Assembly: GCA_029861825.1 (NCBI GenBank) | Contig: JAOTYN010000225.1 | Span: forward strand, 1-6,985 | Length of the DNA stretch: 6,985 nt | DNA from: Cyclobacteriaceae bacterium | GTDB taxonomy: Bacteria > Bacteroidota > Bacteroidia > Cytophagales > Cyclobacteriaceae | Direction: 5' to 3' | In this document: piece by piece, positions 1 to 6,916 of the stretch | Layout of the letters: each line of letters begins with the position of its first letter | Numbering within the stretch: the first letter of the stretch is position 1 | Translations under genes and position numbers: made by a program | The notes under the pieces: generated by a model | What the model saw: the letters and a program-made list of their open reading frames with translations, nothing else | The model's database searches: none | What the model was told of the DNA's origin: nothing

Positions 1-50
1 TGCGATACCTTTTATTATGGTTGTTGATATTTCCTGGGTTGATCCAAGCC
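1..50 (+). other. Signal peptide of the giant protein
   Basis: Read in frame from base 3, and assuming ATG across the left edge, the N-terminus is MRYLLLWLLIFPGLIQAQ. This gives one Arg, a hydrophobic core of Leu/Trp/Ile/Phe, and an I-Q-A cleavage site followed by Gln, a common Sec type I pattern in Bacteroidota. Cleavage is predicted after Ala17 (codon 48-50). No Cys follows, so it is not a lipoprotein. If the true start lies further upstream, only the n-region would be longer. Confidence 0.75.
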
Positions 51-3000
51 CAAAATTATCGTTTATCCGATAAGCCTCAAGAATTTATCATGGAGCTATC
101 CTCCCTGCTTTCAGAAAGTAATGATACCCAGCCCAATCCTGTCATAAATGACTTTGAACAACTGTGGAACAACAAATTTACCGACCAGCACCGACAACAG
201 ATCATTACCACAGGTCAATTTATGGCCGCAAGCCGGGTGAAGAGAGGAAATTTTGAGCGCATGGTGCGTCTATTAACTGAAGCATCCACCAATTCTGAAG
301 TGGATGGCGCTGTGTTCAATAACCTGCTGCGTACTATGGAACAAACGGCAAAAGGCCAAAATGTAAAAGATCTTTTGACCTTTATGGGAGCAGCACGCAC
401 AGTTCTAAACAGCCACTCACTTTTTAATACCTCTTACAACTCGCTTCACATCGGCGGAGGAAAGATAGATTTCGATTATGCGGCCGGCGTCGCAGTTGTT
501 GAGGATGAACCGGTAGCAGAGCAAGAACCAACGCAGGAGGTTGAACAACAGGATGATCAGTGGTTTGACGACTGGGACAGTGATAGCGATGACTGGGACA
601 CGAACTGGGAAGCAAACGAAGAAGTTCAGAATACCGACGTTGCTGCGGTGATCAGTGAGGATGAACCTCAACCACCCGTCCAAGGACCAGTCATCGAACT
701 AACCGATGTGGACTTGATCTTTGTCACCAAAAATGACTCCGCCATTCTGCAAAACACCAGTGGATCGGTTATGCCTAATTCAAAAATTTTCGTAGGTAGC
801 AAAGGGCGTTTCGATTGGTCCATGTCCCATTTGGACCCCAATGATGTTTACTGTGAATTGAGCGCCTATAATTTTGAGATCGATAAACCATACCTTAGAG
901 CTAGTAACGCCAACATGGTATACCGAGGGAAGATTTCCGGAGACGTAAAGGGAGTGTTCGAATTCCGAAGCGGCAGTGGCAAGACCCGTGACGATTCTTA
1001 CCCCAGGTTTATCTCCTTTGGTGAAAATATAAAAATTGAGGGCCTGGCCGATGAGCGCTTAAGTTACCAGGGAGGATTCGCATTGAGAGGTGATCGCATC
1101 TACAGTGCTTCCTTGATGGGAGGGAATACTAAAATAGAGATTGCCGGTGAGCATGGCTCCAAGCTGAAAGTAGTTTCCAGGAGTTTCCAATTTCAAGATT
1201 CTGTGATCACAACGCCCCGGGCTGCCATCACTATTATTCATGCCAATGATTCCATTTACAACCCGGCTGTGCGATTTAAGTATCGCCCTGACAACCACGT
1301 GGTAACTATCCTTAAGGATGAGGGCAGTTTCAAGAATATGGCGTATGCTTCATCTTATTTCAACACCTATTTTACTGCGGATATGTTAAAATGGGATATG
1401 GATGCCGACAGCCTGGACGTCAGCATTCTAAGTGCAAAAAATAAGATTCCTTCAAAATTTGAATCCCAGGAATACTACAACGACAAGAAATTTGACGCCC
1501 TGGTGGCTCTTTACGGATTCAATCCCTTAATGATGGCCGTGGCCTATGCCAGAAAAAACAATACCAGTGAGTTTTATTCCGACGACATGGCCAAAAAACT
1601 CGGCCAAAATCCGGAAAAGATCCGGGGGGCTATGCTTGGTCTCATGCGCGACGGTTATATCGATTTCAACTCTCAATCGGGCTGGGTAAAAATTAAGCGC
1701 AAAGGCTTTCATTTTGTGTTGTCCAAACAGGACCGCAAGGATTTTGACAATATCATGATACCTTCGATCTCTCCCGGAAAATCCAACGCCTCCCTGAATC
1801 TGGCAAAAAATGAGTTTACCATCCGCGGGATCAACAAATTCTATATTAGTGAGCTGTTGGATGTGCATATTCGCCCTAAAAAACAACAAATCGTGATGCT
1901 GGAAAACCGCGATTTCCGCTTTGACGGGTTTATAAACGCCGGCAATTTCCAGTTTATCGGCCGCAATTTTCGATTCGATTATGACAGTTTCCTCATTGCA
2001 CTGCCCAAAATCGATTCCATTACTTTCAGTGTAGATGAACCGGGCGACGATTTTGACCGGGATGTAAAGTTGGACATTACCAACCAATTGGTAGAGACCG
2101 CGGGAGTGCTTTATATAAATAAGCCAAACAACAAATCAGCGCGTCGAATTTATCCGGAGTATCCTATCTTTAAAGCTGATGTGGGAGCAGTGGTGTATTT
2201 CGACGGAGAAGAGATTCTGGATGGTGTTTATGATAAATCCATTTACTTCACCATTCCCGCCTTTGAGTTGGACAGCGCCAGTGCCAGTGATCCTACGGTT
2301 ATCAAATTTAAAGGGGTGTTTACATCAGGGGGCATTTTCCCAGAGTTTGAGGAAGAGCTTACTATAATGCCAGATCGTAGCCTGGGTTTTGTTCATAAAC
2401 TCCCCTATGTGGGATTCAAAACGTATAACGGAACCGGTACCGTATACAACCAGATCTCCATGGACAAACGCGGATTGCGTTCCAGTGGAAAAGTCGATTT
2501 CCTAACCACCACCCTTAATAGCGATGATTTCGTCTATTATACCGATTCGGTGACCACCGATGGGATAACTGCTGCCACAGAACCGGGTATTTTCAAGGAA
2601 GTGTCATTCCCGGAAGCATCAATTAATAATTTCAGAATGTTGTGGTTCCCTAAAACGGACAGTATGTATATTACCTCCAAGGAAGAACCTTTTCAATTGT
2701 ACGCCAATACTGCTACCCTGGATGGCACGACTTTGATCACTACCGGAGGGTTCTTTGCAGACGGCACATTATCAACCCGGGGATCGGCCTCCAAGTCCGA
2801 AAACTTTTACCTAGAAGAAAATCAACTAGCCGCCAACAATGCCAGGTTCATTGTAAAATCCTCCGATCCCAAAAAACCATCCTTGTCAGCGGAAGGAGTA
2901 ACTCTGAATTTTGACCTGGAAAATAATTATGCCGATATTAAGTCGGAGGTTGAAGGCATGTCGGTACTGGACTTTCCTTTTACCCAGATTCGAACCTCGA

Positions 3001-4733
3001 TAAGCGAAGCCCGCTGGAATCTGGATGAAAAAACCATAACCATGAAGAAGTCTGAAGAGGTAGACATCAGTCAGTCTTATTTCTATACGACCAAACCTGA
3101 AATGGACTCACTGGTATTTAGCGCCACAGAAGCCTTATACGATATTGACAAACTGGAAATGGAGGTTTTGGGAGTACCTTATATGAAAGTGGCTGATGCT
3201 ATGATTGTACCAGACAGCAACCGGGTATTGATCCGAGAAAATGCTGGCATAGAAAAATTTAAGAATGCCCGGATCTCCATGGATACTCTTAATGAGTACC
3301 ATAACCTCTATAATGGTGAGATCCTGGTAACCGCCAGGCACGCCTTTTCTGGTAATGCTGTATATCAGTATGTAAATGCTACCAATGATACTTTCGAGAT
3401 CAACTTTGAGAACTTCTTGCTGGTACGGGATAAAAAGCTTAGCGGCAACCAGGTATTTACCATAGGTACCGGAGAGATCAAAGAAAGTGATAATATCTAT
3501 ATCATGCCCAGTACGCTTTATAAGGGAGATGTCACACTTTATGCTAATCGCCGCATCTTACAAATGGACGGCTTTATCAAGCTGGATCTAAAAAATATGG
3601 CGGACAATGATTCCTGGTTGGCACACAGCAGCGATTCAGAGGTACAGGATCTGGTCATAAATGTTAGTGAGGCGGTAACAGAGACCGGACAACCCCTAAC
3701 CTCAGGATTCAACATAGATGCTGATAACGGAGAGGTCTACGGAACCTTTATTAGTGAAAAGCGCAGTCCTCGCGACCTGGAAGTATTCAATGCACGAGGA
3801 CTATTTTCCTACGACTCCGCCAAAAGTGAGTATCAGGTTATTCATCCCAATAAAATTAAAGGCAATGCCCTGGCCGGAGAAGTTCTTGCCTACAACGACA
3901 ATACTACCGACATACGATTTGAAGGGAAGTTGAATTTGCTCTATCCCAAAACCAACATCGGCCTCACCGCATCAGGCAAGGGTAAGGGTAACTTAAAGGA
4001 AAAAAGTATAGCCTTGAACTCATTCCAGGCCTATCAATTTGATCTGCCGGTCAAAGCTATGGAAATAATGGCGGCCAATACCGACGATATTGTGGCCCGC
4101 GTAGGTGCCCCAGCCTCTAAAACAGATCAATCTACCTTGCTGTTCAAGATGGCTGATGCTGTAGGAGAAAAAGCCGCCCGGGACTACCAGGTGCGTTCGG
4201 TCAGTGAATTTGTATCACTAGCCAGTGTTAGTAATCAGCTGGCGCGTTCTCTGGTGCTTAACAGTGTCAACATGAAATGGTCAACAGAGTACAACAGCTG
4301 GTACAGCGTAGGCAAACTGGGAGTATCGAACATATTGGAGAATGAGATCAATGCCAAACTAGATGGGTTCCTGGAGATCCGTAAAACCGAAGGTGAAGAC
4401 GAAGTACACTTATTCTTGAAAGCCTCCCCTTCCACTTATTACTATTTTGGTTATATCGAAAATAGACTTTATGTCTATTCAGGAGACCAGCAGTTCTTAC
4501 AGGAAGTGAATAAGGGCAGCAAGATAGCACGTACCGGCATTGGCGAATATGCCTTTACCACATCCGATTTGGAGGGTATGCTTGATTTTATCGACCGGTT
4601 CAGGAGGGAATATTTGGGAATAGACGAGCCCTATGAGATCAACACTTTCGCTGAAGAAGAGGTACTGGATGAGGATTTTACTACTTTTGAAGAAGAAAAG
4701 TCCGACGAAGATGAGGACGAGGACGGTTTTTAA
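1..4733 (+). CDS. Giant exported beta-rich protein of unknown function (5' end cut by one base)
   Basis: The function is not recognised. The frame is open from base 3. Bases 1-2 (TG) probably complete an ATG begun one base outside, giving about 1577 residues (numbering used here). A TTG at 21 also opens the frame, but starting there would remove the charged end of the signal peptide. Visible order: signal peptide 1-17; mostly helical region about 35-140; acidic Trp/Asp linker about 168-230; beta-strand-rich region about 230-490 with alternating polar/hydrophobic residues; a winged-helix-like segment 497-575; a long strand-rich stretch about 585-1370 with weak internal repeats; a mixed helical/strand domain about 1377-1545; and an acidic tail 1550-1577. 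There is no lipobox Cys after the signal, no further obvious membrane span and no enzyme motif I can name. The export signal implies the periplasm, outer membrane or beyond. The alternating strands recall LptA/OstA-like or other beta-jellyroll/beta-helix envelope proteins, but only in general character. It is followed after 55 bases by plsY. The reading frame is intact throughout, so the gene is clearly real; the role is unknown. Confidence 0.93.
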   Translation, partial: RYLLLWLLIFPGLIQAQNYRLSDKPQEFIMELSSLLSESNDTQPNPVINDFEQLWNNKFTDQHRQQIITTGQFMAASRVKRGNFERMVRLLTEASTNSEVDGAVFNNLLRTMEQTAKGQNVKDLLTFMGAARTVLNSHSLFNTSYNSLHIGGGKIDFDYAAGVAVVEDEPVAEQEPTQEVEQQDDQWFDDWDSDSDDWDTNWEANEEVQNTDVAAVISEDEPQPPVQGPVIELTDVDLIFVTKNDSAILQNTSGSVMPNSKIFVGSKGRFDWSMSHLDPNDVYCELSAYNFEIDKPYLRASNANMVYRGKISGDVKGVFEFRSGSGKTRDDSYPRFISFGENIKIEGLADERLSYQGGFALRGDRIYSASLMGGNTKIEIAGEHGSKLKVVSRSFQFQDSVITTPRAAITIIHANDSIYNPAVRFKYRPDNHVVTILKDEGSFKNMAYASSYFNTYFTADMLKWDMDADSLDVSILSAKNKIPSKFESQEYYNDKKFDALVALYGFNPLMMAVAYARKNNTSEFYSDDMAKKLGQNPEKIRGAMLGLMRDGYIDFNSQSGWVKIKRKGFHFVLSKQDRKDFDNIMIPSISPGKSNASLNLAKNEFTIRGINKFYISELLDVHIRPKKQQIVMLENRDFRFDGFINAGNFQFIGRNFRFDYDSFLIALPKIDSITFSVDEPGDDFDRDVKLDITNQLVETAGVLYINKPNNKSARRIYPEYPIFKADVGAVVYFDGEEILDGVYDKSIYFTIPAFELDSASASDPTVIKFKGVFTSGGIFPEFEEELTIMPDRSLGFVHKLPYVGFKTYNGTGTVYNQISMDKRGLRSSGKVDFLTTTLNSDDFVYYTDSVTTDGITAATEPGIFKEVSFPEASINNFRMLWFPKTDSMYITSKEEPFQLYANTATLDGTTLITTGGFFADGTLSTRGSASKSENFYLEENQLAANNARFIVKSSDPKKPSLSAEGVTLNFDLENNYADIKSEVEGMSVLDFPFTQIRTSISEARWNLDEKTITMKKSEEVDISQSYFYTTKPEMDSLVFSATEALYDIDKLEMEVLGVPYMKVADAMIVPDSNRVLIRENAGIEKFKNARISMDTLNEYHNLYNGEILVTARHAFSGNAVYQYVNATNDTFEINFENFLLVRDKKLSGNQVFTIGTGEIKESDNIYIMPSTLYKGDVTLYANRRILQMDGFIKLDLKNMADNDSWLAHSSDSEVQDLVINVSEAVTETGQPLTSGFNIDADNGEVYGTFISEKRSPRDLEVFNARGLFSYDSAKSEYQVIHPNKIKGNALAGEVLAYNDNTTDIRFEGKLNLLYPKTNIGLTASGKGKGNLKEKSIALNSFQAYQFDLPVKAMEIMAANTDDIVARVGAPASKTDQSTLLFKMADAVGEKAARDYQVRSVSEFVSLASVSNQLARSLVLNSVNMKWSTEYNSWYSVGKLGVSNILENEINAKLDGFLEIRKTEGEDEVHLFLKASPSTYYYFGYIENRLYVYSGDQQFLQEVNKGSKIARTGIGEYAFTTSDLEGMLDFIDRFRREYLGIDEPYEINTFAEEEVLDEDFTTFEEEKSDEDEDEDGF
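501..690 (+). other. Acidic Trp/Asp-rich linker inside the giant protein
   Basis: This stretch is dominated by Glu, Asp and Gln, with four Trp residues set in acid: W-F-D-D-W-D, then D-D-W-D, then N-W-E. It ends in a Pro-rich piece (E-P-Q-P-P-V-Q-G-P). The DNA shows an exact 10-base repeat, gactgggaca, at 570-579 and 591-600. The copies are 21 bases (seven codons) apart, so the Asp-Asp-Trp-Asp unit looks like a small in-frame duplication. It separates the helical N-terminal part from the strand-rich body and is probably disordered. A role as a flexible or Ca2+-binding spacer is possible but not shown. Confidence 0.7.
1488..1724 (+). other. Winged-helix-like segment inside the giant protein
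   Basis: Residues about 497-575 break the surrounding strand pattern. A hydrophobic helix (D-A-L-V-A-L-Y-G-F, then M-M-A-V-A-Y-A-R-K) is followed by Y-S-D-D-M-A-K-K-L-G, then a turn (Q-N-P), then a helix E-K-I-R-G-A-M-L-G-L-M-R-D-G-Y-I-D-F. A Gly/Trp beta-hairpin (S-G-W-V-K-I-K-R-K-G-F-H-F) comes last. This order, helix, 'xxLAKxLGxxPxxIRxAMxxLxxxGxI', then wing, is what a winged helix-turn-helix looks like. In an exported protein it more likely serves protein-protein contact or packing than DNA binding. The call rests on pattern recognition alone. Confidence 0.4.
1857..1943 (+). repeat. Degenerate protein repeat, copy A (in giant protein)
   Basis: The encoded segment has the pattern I-x-P, then hydrophobic residues, then E-N-R-D-F-R-F-D-G-F-I. 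It resembles the segment at 3507-3584 (A-N-R-R-I-L-Q-M-D-G-F-I) and more weakly 3198-3275 (E-N-A-G-I-E-K-F-K-N-A-R-I). The likeness is at protein level only, with no DNA identity. It suggests a repeated beta-strand module with a turn at Asn and at Asp-Gly. Confidence 0.35.
3507..3584 (+). repeat. Degenerate protein repeat, copy B (in giant protein)
   Basis: This segment runs from a Pro through Y-K-G-D-V-T-L-Y to A-N-R-R-I-L-Q-M-D-G-F-I-K-L. It lines up with copy A at 1857-1943 with a one-residue gap between Asn-Arg and Asp-Gly-Phe-Ile and a three-residue gap earlier. Similarity is short, so chance is not excluded. Confidence 0.35.
4647..4730 (+). other. Acidic C-terminal tail of the giant protein
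   Basis: The last 28 residues are mostly Glu and Asp (E-E-E-V-L-D-E-D, then F-E-E-E-K, then S-D-E-D-E-D-E-D) and end in Gly-Phe-stop. It is encoded by a run of GAY/GAR codons. It is likely disordered. Together with the linker at 501-690, it brackets the folded body with acidic segments. It does not look like a type IX secretion C-terminal domain, which would be a folded beta domain, so export by that route is not supported. Confidence 0.75.
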
Positions 4734-4788
4734 AATTGCTATTAATTAACTATAATCAGAGCGCCTTTTTTAAAAAATCAGCACACAT

Positions 4789-5433
4789 ATGACCTTCGAA
4801 ACCATAGCTATCGGTGTAGTTCTAGCCTATCTTCTGGGTTCTTTACCCTCTTCAGTTTGGGTGGGTCAAGCGTATCACGGGATCGATATACGGGATTACG
4901 GTAGTGGAAATGCCGGAGCCACCAATACCTTCCGGGTACTGGGCCGTAAGGCAGGAGTCCTGGTGATGGCCATGGATGTGTTCAAAGGATTAACAGCCGT
5001 TACTTTGGCCACAGTCTGGATGCAGCTGGGTTTCGTTCCGGAAACACAGATTATCCTGGTCAAACTTATTTTTGGGATCAGCGCAGTATTGGGTCATATA
5101 TTTCCCATATATATAGGATTTCGCGGCGGTAAGGGTGTGGCAACCCTACTAGGTATGGTACTGGGAATAAATCCACTGGCCGCAGCGATCTGCGTAGCGG
5201 TATTTATGATCGTATTACTACTGACTCGCTATGTTTCAATAAGCTCCATAATGGGGACCTTGAGCTTTCCTCTTACGCTATTGCTTACCGACATTCAACC
5301 CAATGACCAGATACTGGTGGTATTCGGTTTTATTTTCTCTATAGCAGTGATCTTTACTCATAAAAAAAATATTCTTAGAATTTTGAATGGTACGGAAAAT
5401 AAAGCCAATTTTCGTACCAAGAAAAATCGCTAA
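4789..5433 (+). CDS. plsY: Acyl-phosphate:glycerol-3-phosphate acyltransferase PlsY
   Basis: PlsY is an inner-membrane enzyme that moves the acyl group from acyl-phosphate (made by PlsX, not in this window) to the sn-1 position of glycerol-3-phosphate. This gives lysophosphatidic acid, the first committed step of phospholipid synthesis. The 214 residues match the usual family length. All three family motifs are visible: G-S-G-N-A-G-A-T-N at 38-46; G-H-I-F-P-I-Y-I-G-F-R-G-G-K-G-V-A-T at 102-119; and the C-terminal H-K-K-N-I-L-R-I-L-N-G-T-E-N-K at 191-205. The N-terminal G-S-L-P-S (17-21) and D63-x-x-K66-G67 are also typical. Hydrophobic stretches at about 4-26, 55-78, 88-110, 120-146 and 174-190 fit a polytopic membrane protein. 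The end is short and basic. ATG 4789 begins right at the first membrane helix and is preceded by an A-rich stretch, with no clear Shine-Dalgarno, as is normal in Bacteroidota. The 55-base gap before it contains TTTTTTAAAAAA (4766-4777) but no recognisable promoter or GC-rich terminator, so expression with the upstream gene is likely. Confidence 0.97.
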   Translation: MTFETIAIGVVLAYLLGSLPSSVWVGQAYHGIDIRDYGSGNAGATNTFRVLGRKAGVLVMAMDVFKGLTAVTLATVWMQLGFVPETQIILVKLIFGISAVLGHIFPIYIGFRGGKGVATLLGMVLGINPLAAAICVAVFMIVLLLTRYVSISSIMGTLSFPLTLLLTDIQPNDQILVVFGFIFSIAVIFTHKKNILRILNGTENKANFRTKKNR

Positions 5434-5439
5434 GTTAAT

Positions 5440-6816
5440 ATGAGTAATCAGATTAAGTCCTACATTGATCAACATCAACAACGCTTTCTGGATGAACTAA
5501 TGGAGCTGTTGCGCATTCCTTCAGTGAGTGCCGATAGTAAGTTCAAAGATGACGTGCAAAAAGCTGCCGCTTATCTGCAGGCTGCTTTGGAAAAAGTTGG
5601 GGTTGACACCGTTGAGGTGTGCCTTACCGCCGGGCATCCCATTGTGTATGCCGAAAAGATAATCGATCCTACACTTCCCACAGTGCTGGTGTATGGTCAT
5701 TATGATGTCCAACCTGCAGATCCCTATGAATTATGGGATTCCCCGCCGTTCGAGCCGGTTATTAAGGACCATAAAATCTACGCCAGAGGTGCATGTGATG
5801 ACAAGGGTCAACTCTATATGCACATTAAGGCCTTGGAAATAATGATGCAACAAGGTCAGCCTCCCTGTAACCTAAAGTTTATGCTGGAAGGCGAGGAAGA
5901 AGTAGGGTCTGGCAATTTAGAGATCTTTGTTCGTGAAAATGCCCAAAGACTAGCTGCAGATGTTATCCTGATATCCGATACGGCCATTATATCTAACGAA
6001 ACACCCTCTATAACAGCCGGCCTGAGAGGGCTTAGCTATGTAGAAGTTGAGCTGACCGGCCCTAACCGCGATTTGCATTCTGGAGTATACGGCGGTGCCG
6101 TGGCCAATCCCATAAACGTATTGTGTAAGATGATCGCTTCGTTGATCGACGACCAGGGCAGGATCACCATTCCCGGCTTTTATGACAAGGTCCAGGAGCT
6201 GACATCTGGGCAAAGAGATGAAATGGCCGAAGCTCCTTTTGACCTGCAACAATATCAAACCGAATTGGGTATAGCCGCCATACAGGGAGAAGATGGTTAT
6301 TCCACCATCGAACGAACCGGCATTCGCCCGACTCTCGACGTTAACGGAATTTGGGGAGGATACACCGGTGAAGGGGCTAAAACCGTACTGCCCTCCAAAG
6401 CCTTTGCAAAAATTTCCATGCGGTTAGTCCCCCATCAGGATCATGAAGAGATAACCGAACTCTTCACAGGACACTTCAAAGCTATGGCCCCAGCGTCGGT
6501 AAAAGTGAAGGTTACCCCCCATCATGGTGGTCAACCTGCAGTCACACCCACCGATTCCCTGGCCTTCCAGGCAGCTAGTAAAGCTTTTGAGGAAGCCTGG
6601 GGCAAGAAGCCTATACCCACCAGAGATGGCGGCAGCATACCTATTGTGGCTTTGTTCGAAGAAGTTCTGGGATTACAAACCGTTTTATTCGGTTTTGGCT
6701 TGGATTCAGATGCTATTCATTCCCCTAATGAAAGCTATGGAGTTTTCAACTATTTAAAGGGAATTGAAACTATTGTACTGTTTCACCACCAGTTTGCAGC
6801 TATGAAAGGCAACTAA
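5440..6816 (+). CDS. M20-family metallo-dipeptidase (carnosinase-like)
   Basis: This is a cytoplasmic di-zinc (or Mn) peptidase that cleaves dipeptides, probably for amino-acid recovery; the exact substrate cannot be read from sequence. The 458 residues are normal for the carnosine dipeptidase/DUG1-like branch of M20. Metal and catalytic residues are all in place: H87 and D89 in G-H-Y-D-V-Q-P; D120 in R-G-A-C-D-D-K-G; the Glu pair E153/E154 in E-G-E-E-E-V-G-S-G; D180 in I-S-D-T; and H427 in H-S-P-N-E. The lid/dimerisation domain (about 200-360) carries D-L-H-S-G-V-Y-G-G with H213, and M-R-L-V-P with R328; both correspond to substrate-contact positions in the carnosinase group. G-G-S-I-P at 397-401 is the usual substrate-carboxylate loop. 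There is no signal peptide. ATG 5440 is six bases after the plsY stop and fits the family N-terminus, so the two genes are almost surely on one transcript. Peptidase T, ArgE and DapE are other M20 members, but the RGxxDDKG and DLHSGxxGG motifs favour dipeptidase. Confidence 0.95.
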   Translation: MSNQIKSYIDQHQQRFLDELMELLRIPSVSADSKFKDDVQKAAAYLQAALEKVGVDTVEVCLTAGHPIVYAEKIIDPTLPTVLVYGHYDVQPADPYELWDSPPFEPVIKDHKIYARGACDDKGQLYMHIKALEIMMQQGQPPCNLKFMLEGEEEVGSGNLEIFVRENAQRLAADVILISDTAIISNETPSITAGLRGLSYVEVELTGPNRDLHSGVYGGAVANPINVLCKMIASLIDDQGRITIPGFYDKVQELTSGQRDEMAEAPFDLQQYQTELGIAAIQGEDGYSTIERTGIRPTLDVNGIWGGYTGEGAKTVLPSKAFAKISMRLVPHQDHEEITELFTGHFKAMAPASVKVKVTPHHGGQPAVTPTDSLAFQAASKAFEEAWGKKPIPTRDGGSIPIVALFEEVLGLQTVLFGFGLDSDAIHSPNESYGVFNYLKGIETIVLFHHQFAAMKGN

Positions 6817-6844
6817 CTGGAAGAACCCTCGTTTAAATAAAAAT

Positions 6845-6852
6845 TATATTTG
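6845..6852 (+). promoter_or_regulatory. Candidate Bacteroidota -7 promoter element
   Basis: TATATTTG matches the TAnnTTTG -7 consensus of the main Bacteroidota sigma factor. It lies in the 100-base AT-rich gap before the next gene, 64 bases ahead of the TTG start. No good TTTG -33 element is seen about 19-21 bases upstream, so the call is weak. If real, it would start a new transcript for the gene at 6917. Confidence 0.35.
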
Positions 6853-6916
6853 CTAAACTATTTTGTTCGAAAAACCATTATGATTGCGAAAAGGGGTCAA
6901 TGCCTCATCTATTAGT

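Noticed and set aside
1527..2087. Antisense open frame of 186 codons within the giant gene
   Set aside because: It lies wholly opposite a clear coding frame. Its translation has no domain, signal or start context, and such frames are expected opposite long genes. The other shorter antisense or offset frames in all three genes were dropped for the same reason.
4647..4730. Type IX secretion sorting domain at the C-terminus
   Set aside because: The end is a disordered acidic run, not the conserved beta-sandwich sorting domain with its typical final strand and Lys-rich end.
1..4733. Naming the giant protein LptD, TamB or an AsmA-like protein
   Set aside because: It is exported and strand-rich like these, but I see no TamB C-terminal DUF490-type segment, no N-terminal membrane anchor as in AsmA/TamB, and no LptD barrel pattern that I can recognise. 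The resemblance is too general to name.
4742..4777. TTAATTAA, TATAAT and TTTTTTAAAAAA as promoter or terminator before plsY
   Set aside because: TATAAT is not the Bacteroidota -7 form. The palindromes are simple AT runs without a GC stem, which are expected in AT-rich spacers.
5440..6816. A frameshifted or inactive dipeptidase
   Set aside because: All expected metal ligands and the catalytic Glu are present in one uninterrupted frame of normal length.
6831..6858. Terminator hairpin after the dipeptidase (GTTTA with TAAAC)
   Set aside because: The arms are short, AT-only apart from the end pair, and need a bulge. No T-run follows a stable stem, and the region overlaps the candidate promoter.
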